Shown: piece by piece, positions 1 to 9,750 of the stretch | How positions within the stretch are numbered: position 1 is the first letter of the stretch | Layout of the letters: every line of letters starts with the position of its first letter | Origin: Phallusia fumigata | Taxonomy: Eukaryota; Chordata; Ascidiacea; Phlebobranchia; Ascidiidae | Direction: 5' to 3' | Length of the DNA stretch: 28,618 nt | NCBI GenBank assembly: GCA_008931825.1 | Contig: QXVZ01024553.1 | Location: 1 to 28,618 of the forward strand | Position numbers and translations under genes: made by a program | Notes under the pieces: generated by a model | What the model saw: the letters and a program-made list of their open reading frames with translations, nothing else | What the model was told of the DNA's origin: nothing | Database searches by the model: none

Positions 1-167
1 AGAGCATTAAAATGTTCAGATTTAATTGTTTTACAGTCAAAAAATCCAAAGCAGCGTTCGTCATGCGAAACAAGTATTTATCATAAGATCGTGGTCCCGA
101 ATATCAAGTGCACATGTGTCATGGCATAGTGTAAATTTCCAATGACGATTTTGTATTACATTAGCTA

Positions 168-528
168 GCAGCACTGCGGAGACAATGTAGCTATATTTGA
201 AAAGCAACATGTTCAAAAAGTCCAAGTCTTGGGTTTTAACCTCACTGCAGCTCTTCTATAGCGCAATACGTTGCTTCATTTTATCCTCGGGAGCAGAACA
301 TTGCCTGAATGCATTATGCTTGCGATGACTCGACCATCAAGCTTAATTGCCCTATACCGTTTTATCTCTTTTACTTGCCATCTTCGCTTTGTTTTGAAAA
401 ATGTGGGTCAAACCAAGGGGTTTAAGTTACTTGCTCAGGAAAACAAAAGCGACTAAGAGACGGCTAGAACGTAAAACCTTGCGAGCATAAGGCAGTCGCG
501 CTAACCAACCGGCCATCTTGGCTTTAGT
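168..528. repeat. tRNA-like composite repeat in intron (copy 1)
   Basis: This block is a diverged copy of the repeat at 3336-3678 and lies in the last intron of the left secreted-protein gene. Its left end (168-240) resembles a tRNA-derived head with a decayed B box. Its right end, read on the minus strand from about 528 to 466, begins like a leucine/serine tRNA (gccggttggttagcgcgac is an A-box-like stretch). The two tRNA-like ends face each other. It shares the order and spacing of the better preserved copy, so it was probably duplicated together with the host gene rather than inserted twice. Confidence 0.5.
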
Positions 529-693
529 TTACAATACACAACTCACAAAGTTCATTATTGCTTTGTAATTTTTGTTGCTGAGCGTTATTAGGTTTAACCC
601 ATCCAATCCAACTCTATTGCGGAGATGTCGCTAATATTTTTATGCTCAAGTAAAACAAGGTTGGAAAACTAATAACATTTTATTGTTTTGCAG

Positions 694-888
694 AAACCAG
701 TGAAGTCACTTACTCTCGACTCTAGCGCCCTCAACTGGCAAGAGTGCCTTTACCAAATAAGCGATTACGGACATCGGTTTGCTCTGATGTTGGGAAGGGA
801 AAGAAAATGCAGTTTGCAGTCACTTGGAAGCCTTGCCGATGTGTGTAGCTCTCGACTGTCATCTTGTGGATGTGTTTTATTGCTATAG
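694..888 (+). CDS. Last coding exon of secreted Cys-containing protein, left tandem copy (partial gene)
   Basis: This is the final coding exon of the left copy of a tandemly duplicated gene; the first exon would lie just left of the window, judging from the 3180-bp offset to the right copy. A clear 3' splice site (tattgttttgcag) ends at 693. The exon then reads KPVKSLTLDSSALNWQECL and onward to a TAG at 886-888, 64 codons. It has five cysteines, ending in an SCGC motif. It differs from the right copy by one synonymous change in the body (TCA/TCG) and by the last residues (VLLL against VILS). Similarity continues about 70 bp past the stop into the 3' UTR. I recognise no family. The exon is not an ORF with its own ATG: the codons before KPVK belong to the acceptor site. 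Confidence 0.6.
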   Translation, partial: KPVKSLTLDSSALNWQECLYQISDYGHRFALMLGRERKCSLQSLGSLADVCSSRLSSCGCVLLL

Positions 889-960
889 TAACCACCAGAC
901 GTCGTCAAAGTGTCGCAAATATATTTTTGAAGTTTCATTTCGAAAATTTTGGGATTTGTG

Positions 961-2336
961 CACAAATTGGTGCCGACTTGTCTACGATGCCGCCTCTTGC
1001 ATAATGGTTCGATTTCTTTCTTTTATAATATAGGTATTTTCATTTTTGTTGAGATGTTTTGTGAAACTGTTTTCATTTCTATTTTCTGTGGCAGTAAAAA
1101 AGAAGGTTTCGTTGCGTCTGATGTTGGATACCTGTGTGTTCTCCGTGGTGACGTGTGAATGTTAACTGTGCGATTTTAACCCTGCTGTGATGCTGCGAGT
1201 TGTGCGTTATTATTTTGATGAAAATACATTTTACTCCGCAAAGAAGTAATGGTTACGGAGATTAAAAAGTCAGCAATCCAACAGACACGACTGAAGCTGG
1301 TGATTAATATAGTATGAACGCAACAGCTAACTTGTTTTCCATTAGAAAACCGCCAACCTTGCCCACTGAGTCAATGGGTGTGGCCAGCGAGGTGAGAAAA
1401 ACGGGGATGCCCCTCCACTCCCCAAAAAAATTTTAAACGGTAAATTATCGAAACTTTCCCCGGGGAAATAAATTTCAAGGCTGACTTCCCAAAAGACTTT
1501 CTCCTTCCAAAAATTGATTACGCTATGTGTGTGTCGTGTAAGGTTGGTTTAGGTTTCTCTCGGCTTCTTGTTCAATGCAATCAACTTTTCTGCCCACTTT
1601 ATAGAAAACGGGTAAACGAGCTGTTAAGCACCTTATCAGTTCTTTTGATATAACGCGCCGTCATTACAAGGTACGGACTGAGATCACTGCGACAAACACT
1701 TATTTTTTGTCATAAACATTCACATTTTACTTTTGTATTCAAAGCCAGCGGATATTGCGTTGACTTTCTGTTGGGCGTTGAAATAAGTATCCGATAAAAA
1801 TTTACCCGACATTTTTGTCTGGGTAAATTTGTTGACCTTCACCCAGTGATTCATACCTTTCGCAATTTCTCTCCTTACTCTTTCGCAAAAAAGCGTAATT
1901 TTTGCAAACTTACCCGGGTAAATTTGTGTATGTGAACAGGCCCAAGTCAACAGGGTAGCTATTACAAAAATTTTTTTCGGGGAGAAGTTAATGTAAAACT
2001 CAAAGATTGTTTCCAGGAGTTGCCTACCTCTATGTACAATTTCGAAATTTAGGATAGCGGGGTGGCCCCTTTTCGCCCCCCTGGCTACGCCCCTGGGCCT
2101 AACGTGTGAATTTTGCGCAATTATCAGCCATATACTTAACAGCGGCATTTGGATTTTATTACAAAGGGTGTGTAAACGATTGAATAACTGCCTACAGTAA
2201 GTTATCTGTTTTGCGTTTGGCAGAAAATAGGACCTTAGTACAGATTAAATCTCAATCCGGCTTTGGGCATCTGATAAGTTCACATGATGCACGTAAACAG
2301 GATTTGAAGTTCGAAAAATTGTAGATGTGCTTAGAG
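961..2336. other. Non-coding stretch with possible degraded transposon
   Basis: I see no convincing gene here. A pair of inverted GC-rich ends may delimit an old DNA transposon: gggtgtggccagcgagg near 1375 and, on the minus strand, ggggcgtagccaggggg from about 2096. Many invertebrate repeats end in this 'GGGGCGTAGCCAGG' style. No clear target-site duplication is visible. A palindromic stretch (ttacccgggtaaa near 1911-1923) and further ttacccga / gggtaaat repeats lie inside. A 142-codon minus-strand ORF (1720-2148) runs through this repeat and is probably not a gene. Confidence 0.35.
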
Positions 2337-2432
2337 CAGTAGCAGTGGTAGGCAAACTGTGCGCCGCGGCCTAATCGTGGGCCATTGTGGGCCTCCAGTT
2401 AAGAGTGACTGGAGAATGTTTGCCGACCACTG
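2337..2432. mobile_element. 96-bp miniature hAT-like element
   Basis: The ends are inverted repeats of hAT type: cagtagcagtggtaggcaaa on the left and, on the minus strand from 2432, cagtggtcggcaaacattc. The element is flanked by near-identical 8-bp direct repeats, gcttagag (2329-2336) and gcttggag (2433-2440), seven of eight matching, as expected for hAT insertion. The interior is a GC-rich core (tgcgccgcggcc) with no coding capacity. It is very short for a hAT derivative. The extra cagtag at the left tip makes the exact boundary uncertain. Confidence 0.5.
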
Positions 2433-2440
2433 GCTTGGAG

Positions 2441-2951
2441 CATATAAGCAGTTAGACGAAAAATAAAGAACGATAATGTGGTACTCCTTACGTCCCGCAA
2501 ATTAGAATCAATAAACTCAAATAAAGTGAGAAACAAGATAGACAGTGTTATGGAGGGCAATATTTGAGACTACGTATGAATAACGTAAGCGAAAAATCTA
2601 AGTTATAAAAGTCGGAGAAATCAATTACGGCCGACCCCATCTGTAGCAACCATTTGAGGTTCGTCAAAAGAAAACATGTAATCCGCGTTCTTTCATAACA
2701 GAGTTATTAAAAATCAGTAGTTCCTGTTTTATAACGTTTAGGTGGGATGCCGCCTCAACGAAGGTTGCGAGTAATTTGTCTTATTTTCTATTTAGTTCAT
2801 TTATAACGCAGCATCCGTTAAATATCAAATCGGCATACTAATTATTACAATAAAATAGATTGACTCATTTTCTATAATCCCATCTTGACCGTTCGTAGAG
2901 CCGCTAGTGTGCAACTTCGTTAAGAAAATATCGAAATCAGTTTAATACATC
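2441..2951. other. Upstream region of secreted-protein gene; no feature recognised
   Basis: AT-rich sequence with no open frame worth reporting and no repeat I recognise. It must contain the promoter and 5' UTR of the gene starting at 2952, but I cannot point to a TATA box or initiator with confidence. Confidence 0.3.
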
Positions 2952-4068
2952 ATGATGCAAAAAGAGATTTTTTCAATTGTGAAAGTGCTTCTTATGTCAA
3001 CTGTCCTGCTGGTCAGTGTTTTTGACCAGTCAAAAGCCAGCAATGTTTCTCACACAAACTGCTGTCAACGCCACATTTCGTCTTTATCAACATGGGAGAG
3101 GGGAGTCCTGAAAAAAATTCGAGACCAATTTCATTTGCTTCACAGAATGATGATTCGCAACTACCGTCGTGATGCCACCATGGTAAGTTTTAAACGTTGG
3201 AAAGTCGTCATGCGCCGATTCCACAGCTGTTCTCTTCAATCCAAACAAATGTTAGGAAAGTATTGAGTTTAAAACNGCATATATGTCACAACATCGTGTA
3301 AACAGCAACAATGTATTTTAATATGTTAGCTTCCAGCAGTGCGGAGACAATGTAGCCATGTTTAAATGCTAAGTGTTGGAAAGTCCTGGGTTCGAATCTC
3401 ATCGTGGCTATTTTGTAGCGCAAACATTGCACAAATGCAAATCGTTATCCTCGGGGGCGGAACAGTGTCTGAATGCGTTTTATGCTCACAATGAGTCTAC
3501 CGCCGAGCTACCTGCCTCATTGCAGTTCCGTTAGATTTGACTTTCTCAATTTTTTGAAGTTAGTTATTTTAATTTGGGTCGTTTTAGTTTCTTGCCCAGG
3601 AAACTGAGAGATGGCTTGAACCTACAACCTTGCGGTCACAAGGCAGTCGCGCTAAACACTCGGCCATCCTGGCTGCAGTTAAAAACACGCAAGTCACAAA
3701 GCTAGTTAATGCTTTATAAAGCCAAGTTCTGTTTTAGAGTGCTATCGAGTATAACCCATTTGAATGCAACTGTACTGCGGGAATGTCGCTAATATTTTAA
3801 TTTAAGGTTTAAGAAACGCAAGTAAACAAGATTGGAAAACTAATCTAAACACAGGATTTTTAATGTTTTGCAGAAACCAGTGAAGTCACTTACTCTCGAC
3901 TCTAGCGCCCTCAACTGGCAAGAGTGCCTTTACCAAATAAGCGATTACGGACATCGGTTTGCTCTGATGTTGGGAAGGGAAAGAAAATGCAGTTTGCAGT
4001 CGCTTGGAAGCCTTGCCGATGTGTGTAGCTCTCGACTGTCATCTTGTGGATGTGTTATTTTGTCGTAG
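2952..4068 (+). CDS. Small secreted Cys-containing protein, two exons (2952-3182, 3874-4068)
   Basis: Exon 1 starts at ATG 2952 (A at -3) and encodes a typical signal peptide: a hydrophobic stretch from about residue 8 to 23, with likely cleavage after DQSKAS near residue 30. The mature part begins NVSHTNCC, with an N-glycosylation sequon, and continues with an amphipathic, basic helix-like segment (about residues 44-73). Exon 1 ends at 3182 before a consensus donor (gtaagt); exon 2 starts at 3874 after ttttgcag. Both boundaries are phase 0, so the joined protein is 141 residues. The mature part has seven cysteines: an adjacent pair early, three singles and a terminal CGC. Secretion is well supported; function is not known. 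Helical segments with a phase-0 intron would fit a cytokine- or hormone-like protein, but that is speculation. A close copy of exon 2 lies at 694-888. Confidence 0.65.
3336..3678. repeat. tRNA-like composite repeat in intron (copy 2)
   Basis: This repeat fills much of the 691-bp intron. On the plus strand it opens with a tRNA-like head (gcggagacaatgtagcc) and a good Pol III B box, ggttcgaatc at 3389-3398. At the other end, on the minus strand, is a second tRNA-like head: gccaggatggccgagtg from about 3672, an A box over 3648-3667 and a B box ggttcaagcc at 3613-3622. The minus-strand head looks like a leucine tRNA. It lacks an intact acceptor stem at the expected place, so it is a SINE-type derivative rather than a working tRNA gene. 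The ambiguous base at 3276 lies just upstream. Confidence 0.6.
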
Positions 4069-4744
4069 TAACCACCAGAGGTCGTCAAAGTGTCGCAAAT
4101 ATATTTTTGAAGTTTCATTTCGGAAATTTTGGGAATTTTGGGAATTTTGTACCTATTTAGCCGACTTATTAACATTTTTTTCAATGGTCTGAGGCGCAAA
4201 TACACTTCATGTAACAAACCAGAAAACTTCATGTAACAACCAGAAAACGTTTTGGTATGACCAAAACACGCTTTTGATCGTTTTCTAGAAAGACTTTCAG
4301 ATCAGGCAGCAGGTTGATGATTTTTTTAACCTTGGGACAATCCCAAGGTCAAACCTCGATCAGTTCGAAGGCCTCAAACCGTTCGACCAAGTGCTTCCGT
4401 ATTTGTTCCTTTTGAAATAGTGCCAAACAATAGAATAAAAAATGATTCGGTAACACACACATTTACAGGGCATGGTAATTGCAATTAGCATACCACACGA
4501 AAGCAATGATTACACAGACAATCACATATTTAAATATGCGACTTTACAAATCACGTCTGTGGCATAAAAGCGCGCGATTCACCGCCACGGGGAAGGTACA
4601 TGATGCGTGTTGGACGTAAAAATACTTTGGGACCACAGTTGACATTTTTCTTTCCTCTCAAATCTCATCTGACAGTTTACCATTATTTCACGCTGCGATG
4701 GCAACACCCGGTCAGTGATCATTATAGCCCTAGTCTAGTGAGAG
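4069..4744. other. 3' flank of secreted-protein gene; no gene seen
   Basis: The first 70 bases are shared with the other gene copy and are probably 3' UTR. A possible poly(A) signal (aataaa) lies near 4434. A short imperfect tandem repeat of cttcatgtaacaa occurs at about 4206-4248. Nothing else is recognisable. Confidence 0.3.
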
Positions 4745-4978
4745 CAGGGGTTCTTAACCAGAAGAAACCTTACCTTTAAGTTGTATGAGATCTATTTTTA
4801 GGGGGTACGAGAATGATACATCATTGGGTCAATTATATAGACACTACATTGTATGTATAACATCCAAAGAAACATTTTTGTCAACAAATACTTTCTGGAA
4901 ATTACAGAAGGGTGTAAAAGAACTCTGTTCGGTGATTTCAAATTGGTACCGACAACAAATTAAGGTTATGAACCACTG
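4745..4978. mobile_element. 234-bp hAT-type non-autonomous element
   Basis: Terminal inverted repeats of 15 bp match at 13 positions: caggggttcttaacc at 4745-4759 and cagtggttcataacc on the minus strand from 4978. This is the common hAT end pattern. The interior has no transposase. The flanking 8-mers (agtgagag and agagtagg) do not match well, so the target duplication has decayed or the boundary is slightly off. Confidence 0.5.
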
Positions 4979-6251
4979 AGAGTAGGAAGTGTTCAGTTGA
5001 TGCAGTCTACAGCTGTACAACATTAAAAATACCTAACAAAGGAAACCGAAAGTTTTTATCCTTTGTTGGATTGCGCCGTCATTAATGCATCGCGGTCAGC
5101 ATCCTTGGCTTTTTTTCTTTTGGAAATATTCTTCTGACTTTGCGAAAGCATTTCGCTGAAGTTTTTATTGCATTACTATAGAATTTAGATTTGGTTGTAC
5201 ACAAGTGGAACAAGCAAGGAGTCATTTATTTAGGAATCATTTACTTCTCTTGGTTAACAATTGTCGAGCATGATATCAATATTTTCTAACCGTGTTATTA
5301 TATCCAATATATAAGCCAACATGTATAGTTTCACTCATACTAGTGATAAACAACTGCACTATTGTCGGAGTTAACGAACTTACATTCTGCAGCATTTTCT
5401 ACAGTACACCAAACCTAGGTTTTTGTTATAAGCCGCTTTTTACTGTATGCTTTCGGATTGATAAAGCAATGCCGGGAATTCGCCTTACGTGGCCCCATAA
5501 TTTTGGGGATTTTTTAGTCAACCGAATCGTGTAATATGGCCGACAAAAACTAATACACTGCGGTTAGAAGAAAAATTCCAATCTTTCACTGCTCACAAAA
5601 ATTGAAAAACATATCGGTAGCGATTTTGTTTTTTTTAACATTTGAGTGTTGACATGTGCAAAGTACACTCGCGGGCAGCCCAAAGTTGACACAAAATAAT
5701 TGAGTTATTGAGGTTGTCCCTATTGTAGGAGCGATCTTTTGCAGGAGATAATGTTCACGTTAAAAATCTAACTGTTTTTCTTGTAGGCCCAATATTGACA
5801 TAGGGGACGAATCGAACATAAAGCTGATAAAGGGGCGAGGGCACCAACTACGTTTACGTAAATTTTTCGTGTTTAACAAGGCGTAAAAAGGTATAAGTCA
5901 TTGTGGTGGAAAAACCCTATAAGGAATTTTATGCCTGGTTAGTTCTGTACAAAAAATGTGACGCACTTCAACGAAGAAGAAAACATGCACTATTACTCGA
6001 AAAGCAGTTTAAGCCGCTGGTGAACATAGGCAAACGGCAGCATGGCGTTGTTTGGCTCAGATTTAACCTGTGTTAAATTTGATTGACTAGATTAGAAATA
6101 GAAGACAAGTGAGGAGTGAATTGAATCGCCCTGTTTCGACCAAGTTACAGACAGGTAATAAAGCTGCATTTGCCAGTCCTTTGAGTTGTTTCGTCTTAGC
6201 CGGTAAAGTTTTGTCAAGGTCAACCAGGACAAACTTGTTCGTCTTCTACAT
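4979..6251. other. Intergenic, no feature recognised
   Basis: AT-rich sequence with only short chance reading frames. I see no splice-supported exon, RNA gene or repeat end in it. Confidence 0.3.
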
Positions 6252-6490
6252 TAGGGGTGCGCAACCTGCGGCCCACGAATGGAAATTGTACGGCACGCGG
6301 AGACGTGCAGTTTTAAACGGAGTGCCGCCCGCGAAATGATTTCAGTTCATTACTTTTCTTTTAGTGCGTTGCACGACCGACCGCAGTTAAATCACCCGTG
6401 ACGCAATAATGCCGGTACGAGAGGTATGGTCCGCGGTCTTATGCGAATAATTGTAATTGGCCCTCCAGTAAATAAGGTTGCACACCCCTG
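6252..6490. mobile_element. 239-bp hAT-type non-autonomous element with target duplication
   Basis: The left end reads taggggtgcgcaacctgcgg and the right end, on the minus strand, caggggtgtgcaaccttatt, an imperfect inverted repeat of hAT type. The flanks are ttctacat (6244-6251) and ttctacgt (6491-6498), seven of eight matching, as expected for an 8-bp hAT target-site duplication. The interior is GC-richer than its surroundings and encodes no transposase. A 76-codon frame that overlaps it (6109-6339) is not a gene. Confidence 0.7.
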
Positions 6491-6792
6491 TTCTACGTTA
6501 TATAGAATATGAGAATTTTGTTTTGCGTTCTCCCACTCAATGAACTTACCATTTAGCAAAAAGCAGTTCTATATATAACATCCCTTTGTATTCAATACCT
6601 TTTGTGTGATTATTATTGATGATTTGTGCAAAAATTGTCACTTGTGGTTAAAAAAATTTAGAATAAGAGTTGGAAAGACGCAGAGGGCTAAATAGGACAA
6701 ATGCGGACAAGGTATAAAGCTGGATGTCAGCAAAAACAAACTTCTTTAGAACGTTGGCAATTCTGTTTAACAACATGACACTTGCGAAATTT

Positions 6793-7009
6793 GAAGTAAC
6801 CCAGCGTTAAAAAACCAGCAATAATCCTAAATAACATTACCTAAAACGTTGGGTCCTGGAAAATTGTTTGAAATCACGTTTTAATTTAGACAGCGGTCTC
6901 AGATGGTAATAAAACCCATTAGGATCATAACTATCAAACCCTACTTCATGCTAGAGGCGCGTGAATAGGTTTATTAGATGTTTTATACACCGCAGCGCGC
7001 AACTTGACT
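6793..7009 (+). repeat. 217-bp direct repeat, left of gene A
   Basis: This block (gaagtaacccagcgtt ... cagcgcgcaacttgact) recurs at 9261-9480 in the same orientation with a few substitutions and one diverged segment. The two copies flank the LRRC8-like gene A. No terminal inverted repeats are evident. It is either a dispersed repeat present twice or the footprint of a local duplication. Confidence 0.75.
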
Positions 7010-7548
7010 TTCACATATTCAACGAGATGGACAAAAGGGCGCAGAAGGCTTTGTTTGTGTGTTTTGAACAAAAACAGGTAGGATAATAGTAATGCCTGAT
7101 TGGTCCTGTACAGCAGCTCAAAACGGTTGTTTGAATTGGCTACGCCTTGAGATAAAATTGATTTAACAAGGTCGCAGAGTGGTCTGATGTATTACATGGG
7201 TAGGATTCTAGTAGTGAAGGAATTTAAACGTAATGTTTCAACCATATAAATAGCAAACTTCGTTTTGCAAAACCTTGTTAGTGCGTTAGCTGGTTTGATT
7301 TTTTGTCCCACACTAAACTAACTCTTAATTGGACATAGATTCTTGTCATCTGTTTATATTTAATACAATTGCAATTACGACCGCAGATAGTTTGGCTAAA
7401 CTAGAAACTACCTGACGAGAAGGATGTTTAAAGAACAAGTTTGTTTGTGTCAGTACAAGTTTCAGCCGTACTAACGACCGTTTTTATTGTTTTATTTCCT
7501 TTTTGTTAGTTTCCAGGTTTTTGTTTACTGATACCGAACGAGTATAGC
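7010..7548. promoter_or_regulatory. Upstream region of gene A with probable 5' UTR splice acceptor
   Basis: A long pyrimidine tract (tttttattgttttatttcct) followed by ttagtttccag ends at 7516, 32 bp before the ATG of gene A. It has the form of a strong 3' splice site, so gene A may have a non-coding first exon upstream. I cannot identify that exon. No TATA box is evident. Confidence 0.35.
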
Positions 7549-8655
7549 ATGATATTTGACAGCAACGTTCTGTTGTGGAGAGATCTGCTTTCGTCTCATC
7601 AGATGAAACCCTGGTGGGAATATATGCGATCCATCGCACTTGGATTTAAAGCAGGCTCAACTGCGCTTCTCTTCTACCAAACTGCTTCCACAAGAGTTTA
7701 TTGTGTTCCACATAACCTGAACGCAAGTGTGTCATTCGTGCCGCCTGTTGCTAATTATATCAACCAGGAATGCGCCAGCCAAGCACCAGAACGTCTAATG
7801 ATTCATTTCTGGTGGATTGGTTTGCTTTTTACTTCACTGTTGTTTGTGGCCAATAAGTTCTGGGAGTATATTCCGCGGTGCGCCAATTCTATAGCATTGT
7901 TTCGAAAAAAGTATGATTTGTGTGAAGGGGTCGGATTTTCTGTCGAACAACTGATCCAATCTGCTGTAACTGCAATTACTGCTAGAACATCCCTACCAGA
8001 AAAGCGGAAGCGTACGAAATGCAGAAAAATTGTTGAGGAATTTGTAAGCTGGGAAAACTTCCCACAAACAAAAAAGCAGCAATCCAGTTGGACCACCAAC
8101 GTTTATCAACTCAGAAACCTAATTTCGCTATTTGTTTGCTTTGTCTGGGTGGCCTTTTTGGTGTGTTTGTTTCTTGAATACAAAACAGATCCATTGCCGT
8201 ATTCTTGCTCAACACTTGATCACGAATTTACTTGTAGCCATGCATCAATCAACATACTCCTGATGACAGCTAGTCTTCAGATGATCTCATCAGTTATTCA
8301 AATTGTCGGATTGATTTGCGGTGCAAAGTACGCCTGGAAAAAAAGTGACGAAGAGCTGTTTTTAGAATGTTGTGCAGGTCATGGTGACACTGAACAGGCG
8401 GAGATGTACAAAAAGCTCGTGGAGGATTTGCCCAAACAAAGAAAACTGTTAGGCGAAAGAATAAGATCTAATCGTCATGGTGCAATCATGGCTAAAGACT
8501 TTGATTTTTTTCTCTTGCATCTAAACTTTTCCAGAGACGACTTGCAAAGCTTTTTAAAACAATTCAACCCAAAACCATTGCAACCTTCACCAGCTTTTCA
8601 TTCATCACTTGTCTCCTTGCTGGAAGATGACACACCATCTTCAAAATTTTATTAG
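7549..8655 (+). CDS. LRR-less LRRC8-like four-pass membrane protein A (pannexin-like domain)
   Basis: A 368-residue, single-exon protein matching the N-terminal membrane part of LRRC8 volume-regulated anion channel subunits. Seen: the LRRC8-type MKPWWE motif at 19-24 just before TM1 (about 25-43); extracellular loop 1 with C52, C75 and sequon N58; TM2 (86-104); FWEYIPRC at 104-111, like the LRRC8 NFW-F-P segment; a short cytoplasmic loop; TM3 (188-209); loop 2 with C220 and C229 (FTCSHAS, like the LRRC8 CAHP segment); TM4 (236-258). The cytoplasmic tail has ELFLECCAGHG near 269-279 and AKDFDFFLLHL at 315-325, like the segment before the repeats in LRRC8. It stops there: no leucine-rich repeats follow. 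Known for the family: subunits assemble into hexameric plasma-membrane channels. Inference: A forms a channel or modulates one. ATG has A at -3; attaaa occurs at 8664 and 8695. Confidence 0.85.
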   Translation: MIFDSNVLLWRDLLSSHQMKPWWEYMRSIALGFKAGSTALLFYQTASTRVYCVPHNLNASVSFVPPVANYINQECASQAPERLMIHFWWIGLLFTSLLFVANKFWEYIPRCANSIALFRKKYDLCEGVGFSVEQLIQSAVTAITARTSLPEKRKRTKCRKIVEEFVSWENFPQTKKQQSSWTTNVYQLRNLISLFVCFVWVAFLVCLFLEYKTDPLPYSCSTLDHEFTCSHASINILLMTASLQMISSVIQIVGLICGAKYAWKKSDEELFLECCAGHGDTEQAEMYKKLVEDLPKQRKLLGERIRSNRHGAIMAKDFDFFLLHLNFSRDDLQSFLKQFNPKPLQPSPAFHSSLVSLLEDDTPSSKFY

Positions 8656-9260
8656 CTGCAAATATTAAAAACCTGATTGTATTGTGGCAAACGAATTAAA
8701 ATTAAATCAATTGATCAGATTTTATCTGTTTTTCTAGACATAACTTCGCTTTCTTATCTTATAAATTATAAGACTAGAGATTAAATTAATAGCATACTTC
8801 ATTAGACTTAACTGTAATGAACCCAGATTATATTTAGATGGCCTAAAAATACATCATAGTAATACTTAGTAATAGTAATACTCAGCTGTACAGAAGTTCT
8901 ATTTAGAAAAAGTGACATAGTTTATACTAACCATGACCCACCTGATAGAGTTACATTTAGACATTAAACCCTATTTATATGTTTAGATCGGTTATATTTA
9001 GTCGTTAAACTTTATGTACTAACCGGAAGCAATACAGGAAGTAATTTACACATACTTGCAGGGTCACGAGCACACACTATTACTACTCCTATAAGCCGCT
9101 ATGGGTGCTGCTCTTCATATGTCTCAGCAACAGGGTTTCTCTCGTTTCGCGCTGTTGGCAAACACAAAAGAAAAATTAAAGTTACGCGCAGCAGCATCAC
9201 CGACAATTGGTGAATGCCGGAATACGAAAAATACTACTTAGATAAGATACCAAACATTTA
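8656..9260. other. 3' flank of gene A
   Basis: It holds candidate poly(A) signals at 8664-8669 and 8695-8700 (attaaa) within 45 bp of the stop. After that it is AT-rich sequence with repeated ttag / tagtaata motifs. No gene or repeat end is recognisable. Confidence 0.35.
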
Positions 9261-9480
9261 GAAGTAACCCAGCGTTAAAAACAGCAATAATCCTAAATAA
9301 CATTAGTTAAAAGAGGCGTTGGTAGAATGCAAAATGGTTTGAAATCACGTTTTAATTTGGACAGCGGTCTCAGATTGTAATAAAACCCATTAGGAACATA
9401 ATTATCAAACCCTACTTCATGCTAGAGGCGCGTAAATAGGTTTATTAGATGTTTTATACACCGCAGCGCGCAACTTGACT
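9261..9480 (+). repeat. 220-bp direct repeat, right of gene A
   Basis: Second copy of the block at 6793-7009, same orientation. It ends at 9480 in the same cgcgcaacttgact, directly before the 7SL fragment at 9515. Confidence 0.75.
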
Positions 9481-9514
9481 GGATTCTTTCTTTTTAATTT
9501 CGGATACATGTCAA

Positions 9515-9564
9515 GCAGCCAAAAGTTTCGACGTTGATCAGTAGTGGGATAGCGACAGTGAATA
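9515..9564 (+). pseudogene. 7SL RNA fragment (about nt 206-255)
   Basis: A 50-bp stretch (gcagccaaaagtttcgacg ... gtgaata) matches the 3' part of the 7SL genes downstream with a few differences (for example cgacagtg for cgcctgtg). It lacks both ends and the terminator, so it is a dead fragment. Confidence 0.7.
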
Positions 9565-9681
9565 AATTAAAATTCGATTATGATAATTTACAACTTTTGG
9601 TTGCCAAACAGGCGTGGAAATATAAGTTTCTGGTCCATTTTGGAAACGAAAGAAACTTTCGGTTGCGACCTGTCAATCAAA

Positions 9682-9690
9682 TTACGTCAC
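9682..9690 (+). promoter_or_regulatory. CRE/ATF-like element upstream of 7SL copy 1
   Basis: ttacgtcac lies about 65 bp before the RNA start. A matching element is kept at the same distance before copy 2, within a conserved block tcaatcaaattacgtcac. Vertebrate 7SL genes are known to use an upstream ATF/CRE site near -50 together with internal Pol III promoter elements, so an equivalent role is likely. Confidence 0.55.
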
Positions 9691-9750
9691 CACTCTCAGG
9701 GCGGCGCATCAACAAGTATCACATTAGCCACATTCTGCAAGACTTCACTC

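Noticed and set aside
1720-2148. 142-codon minus-strand frame with ATG
   Set aside because: It crosses a GC-rich transposon-like end and repeated ttaccc motifs, has low protein character and no splice context.
3613-3675. Leucine tRNA gene on the minus strand
   Set aside because: A and B boxes are good, but the acceptor and T stems do not pair at tRNA spacing, and a degraded copy exists at 466-528; better read as a tRNA-derived repeat.
7549-8655. Pannexin or innexin identity for gene A
   Set aside because: The KPWW motif before TM1 and the F-x-C-S-H segment before TM4 fit LRRC8 better; a pannexin relationship remains at the superfamily level.
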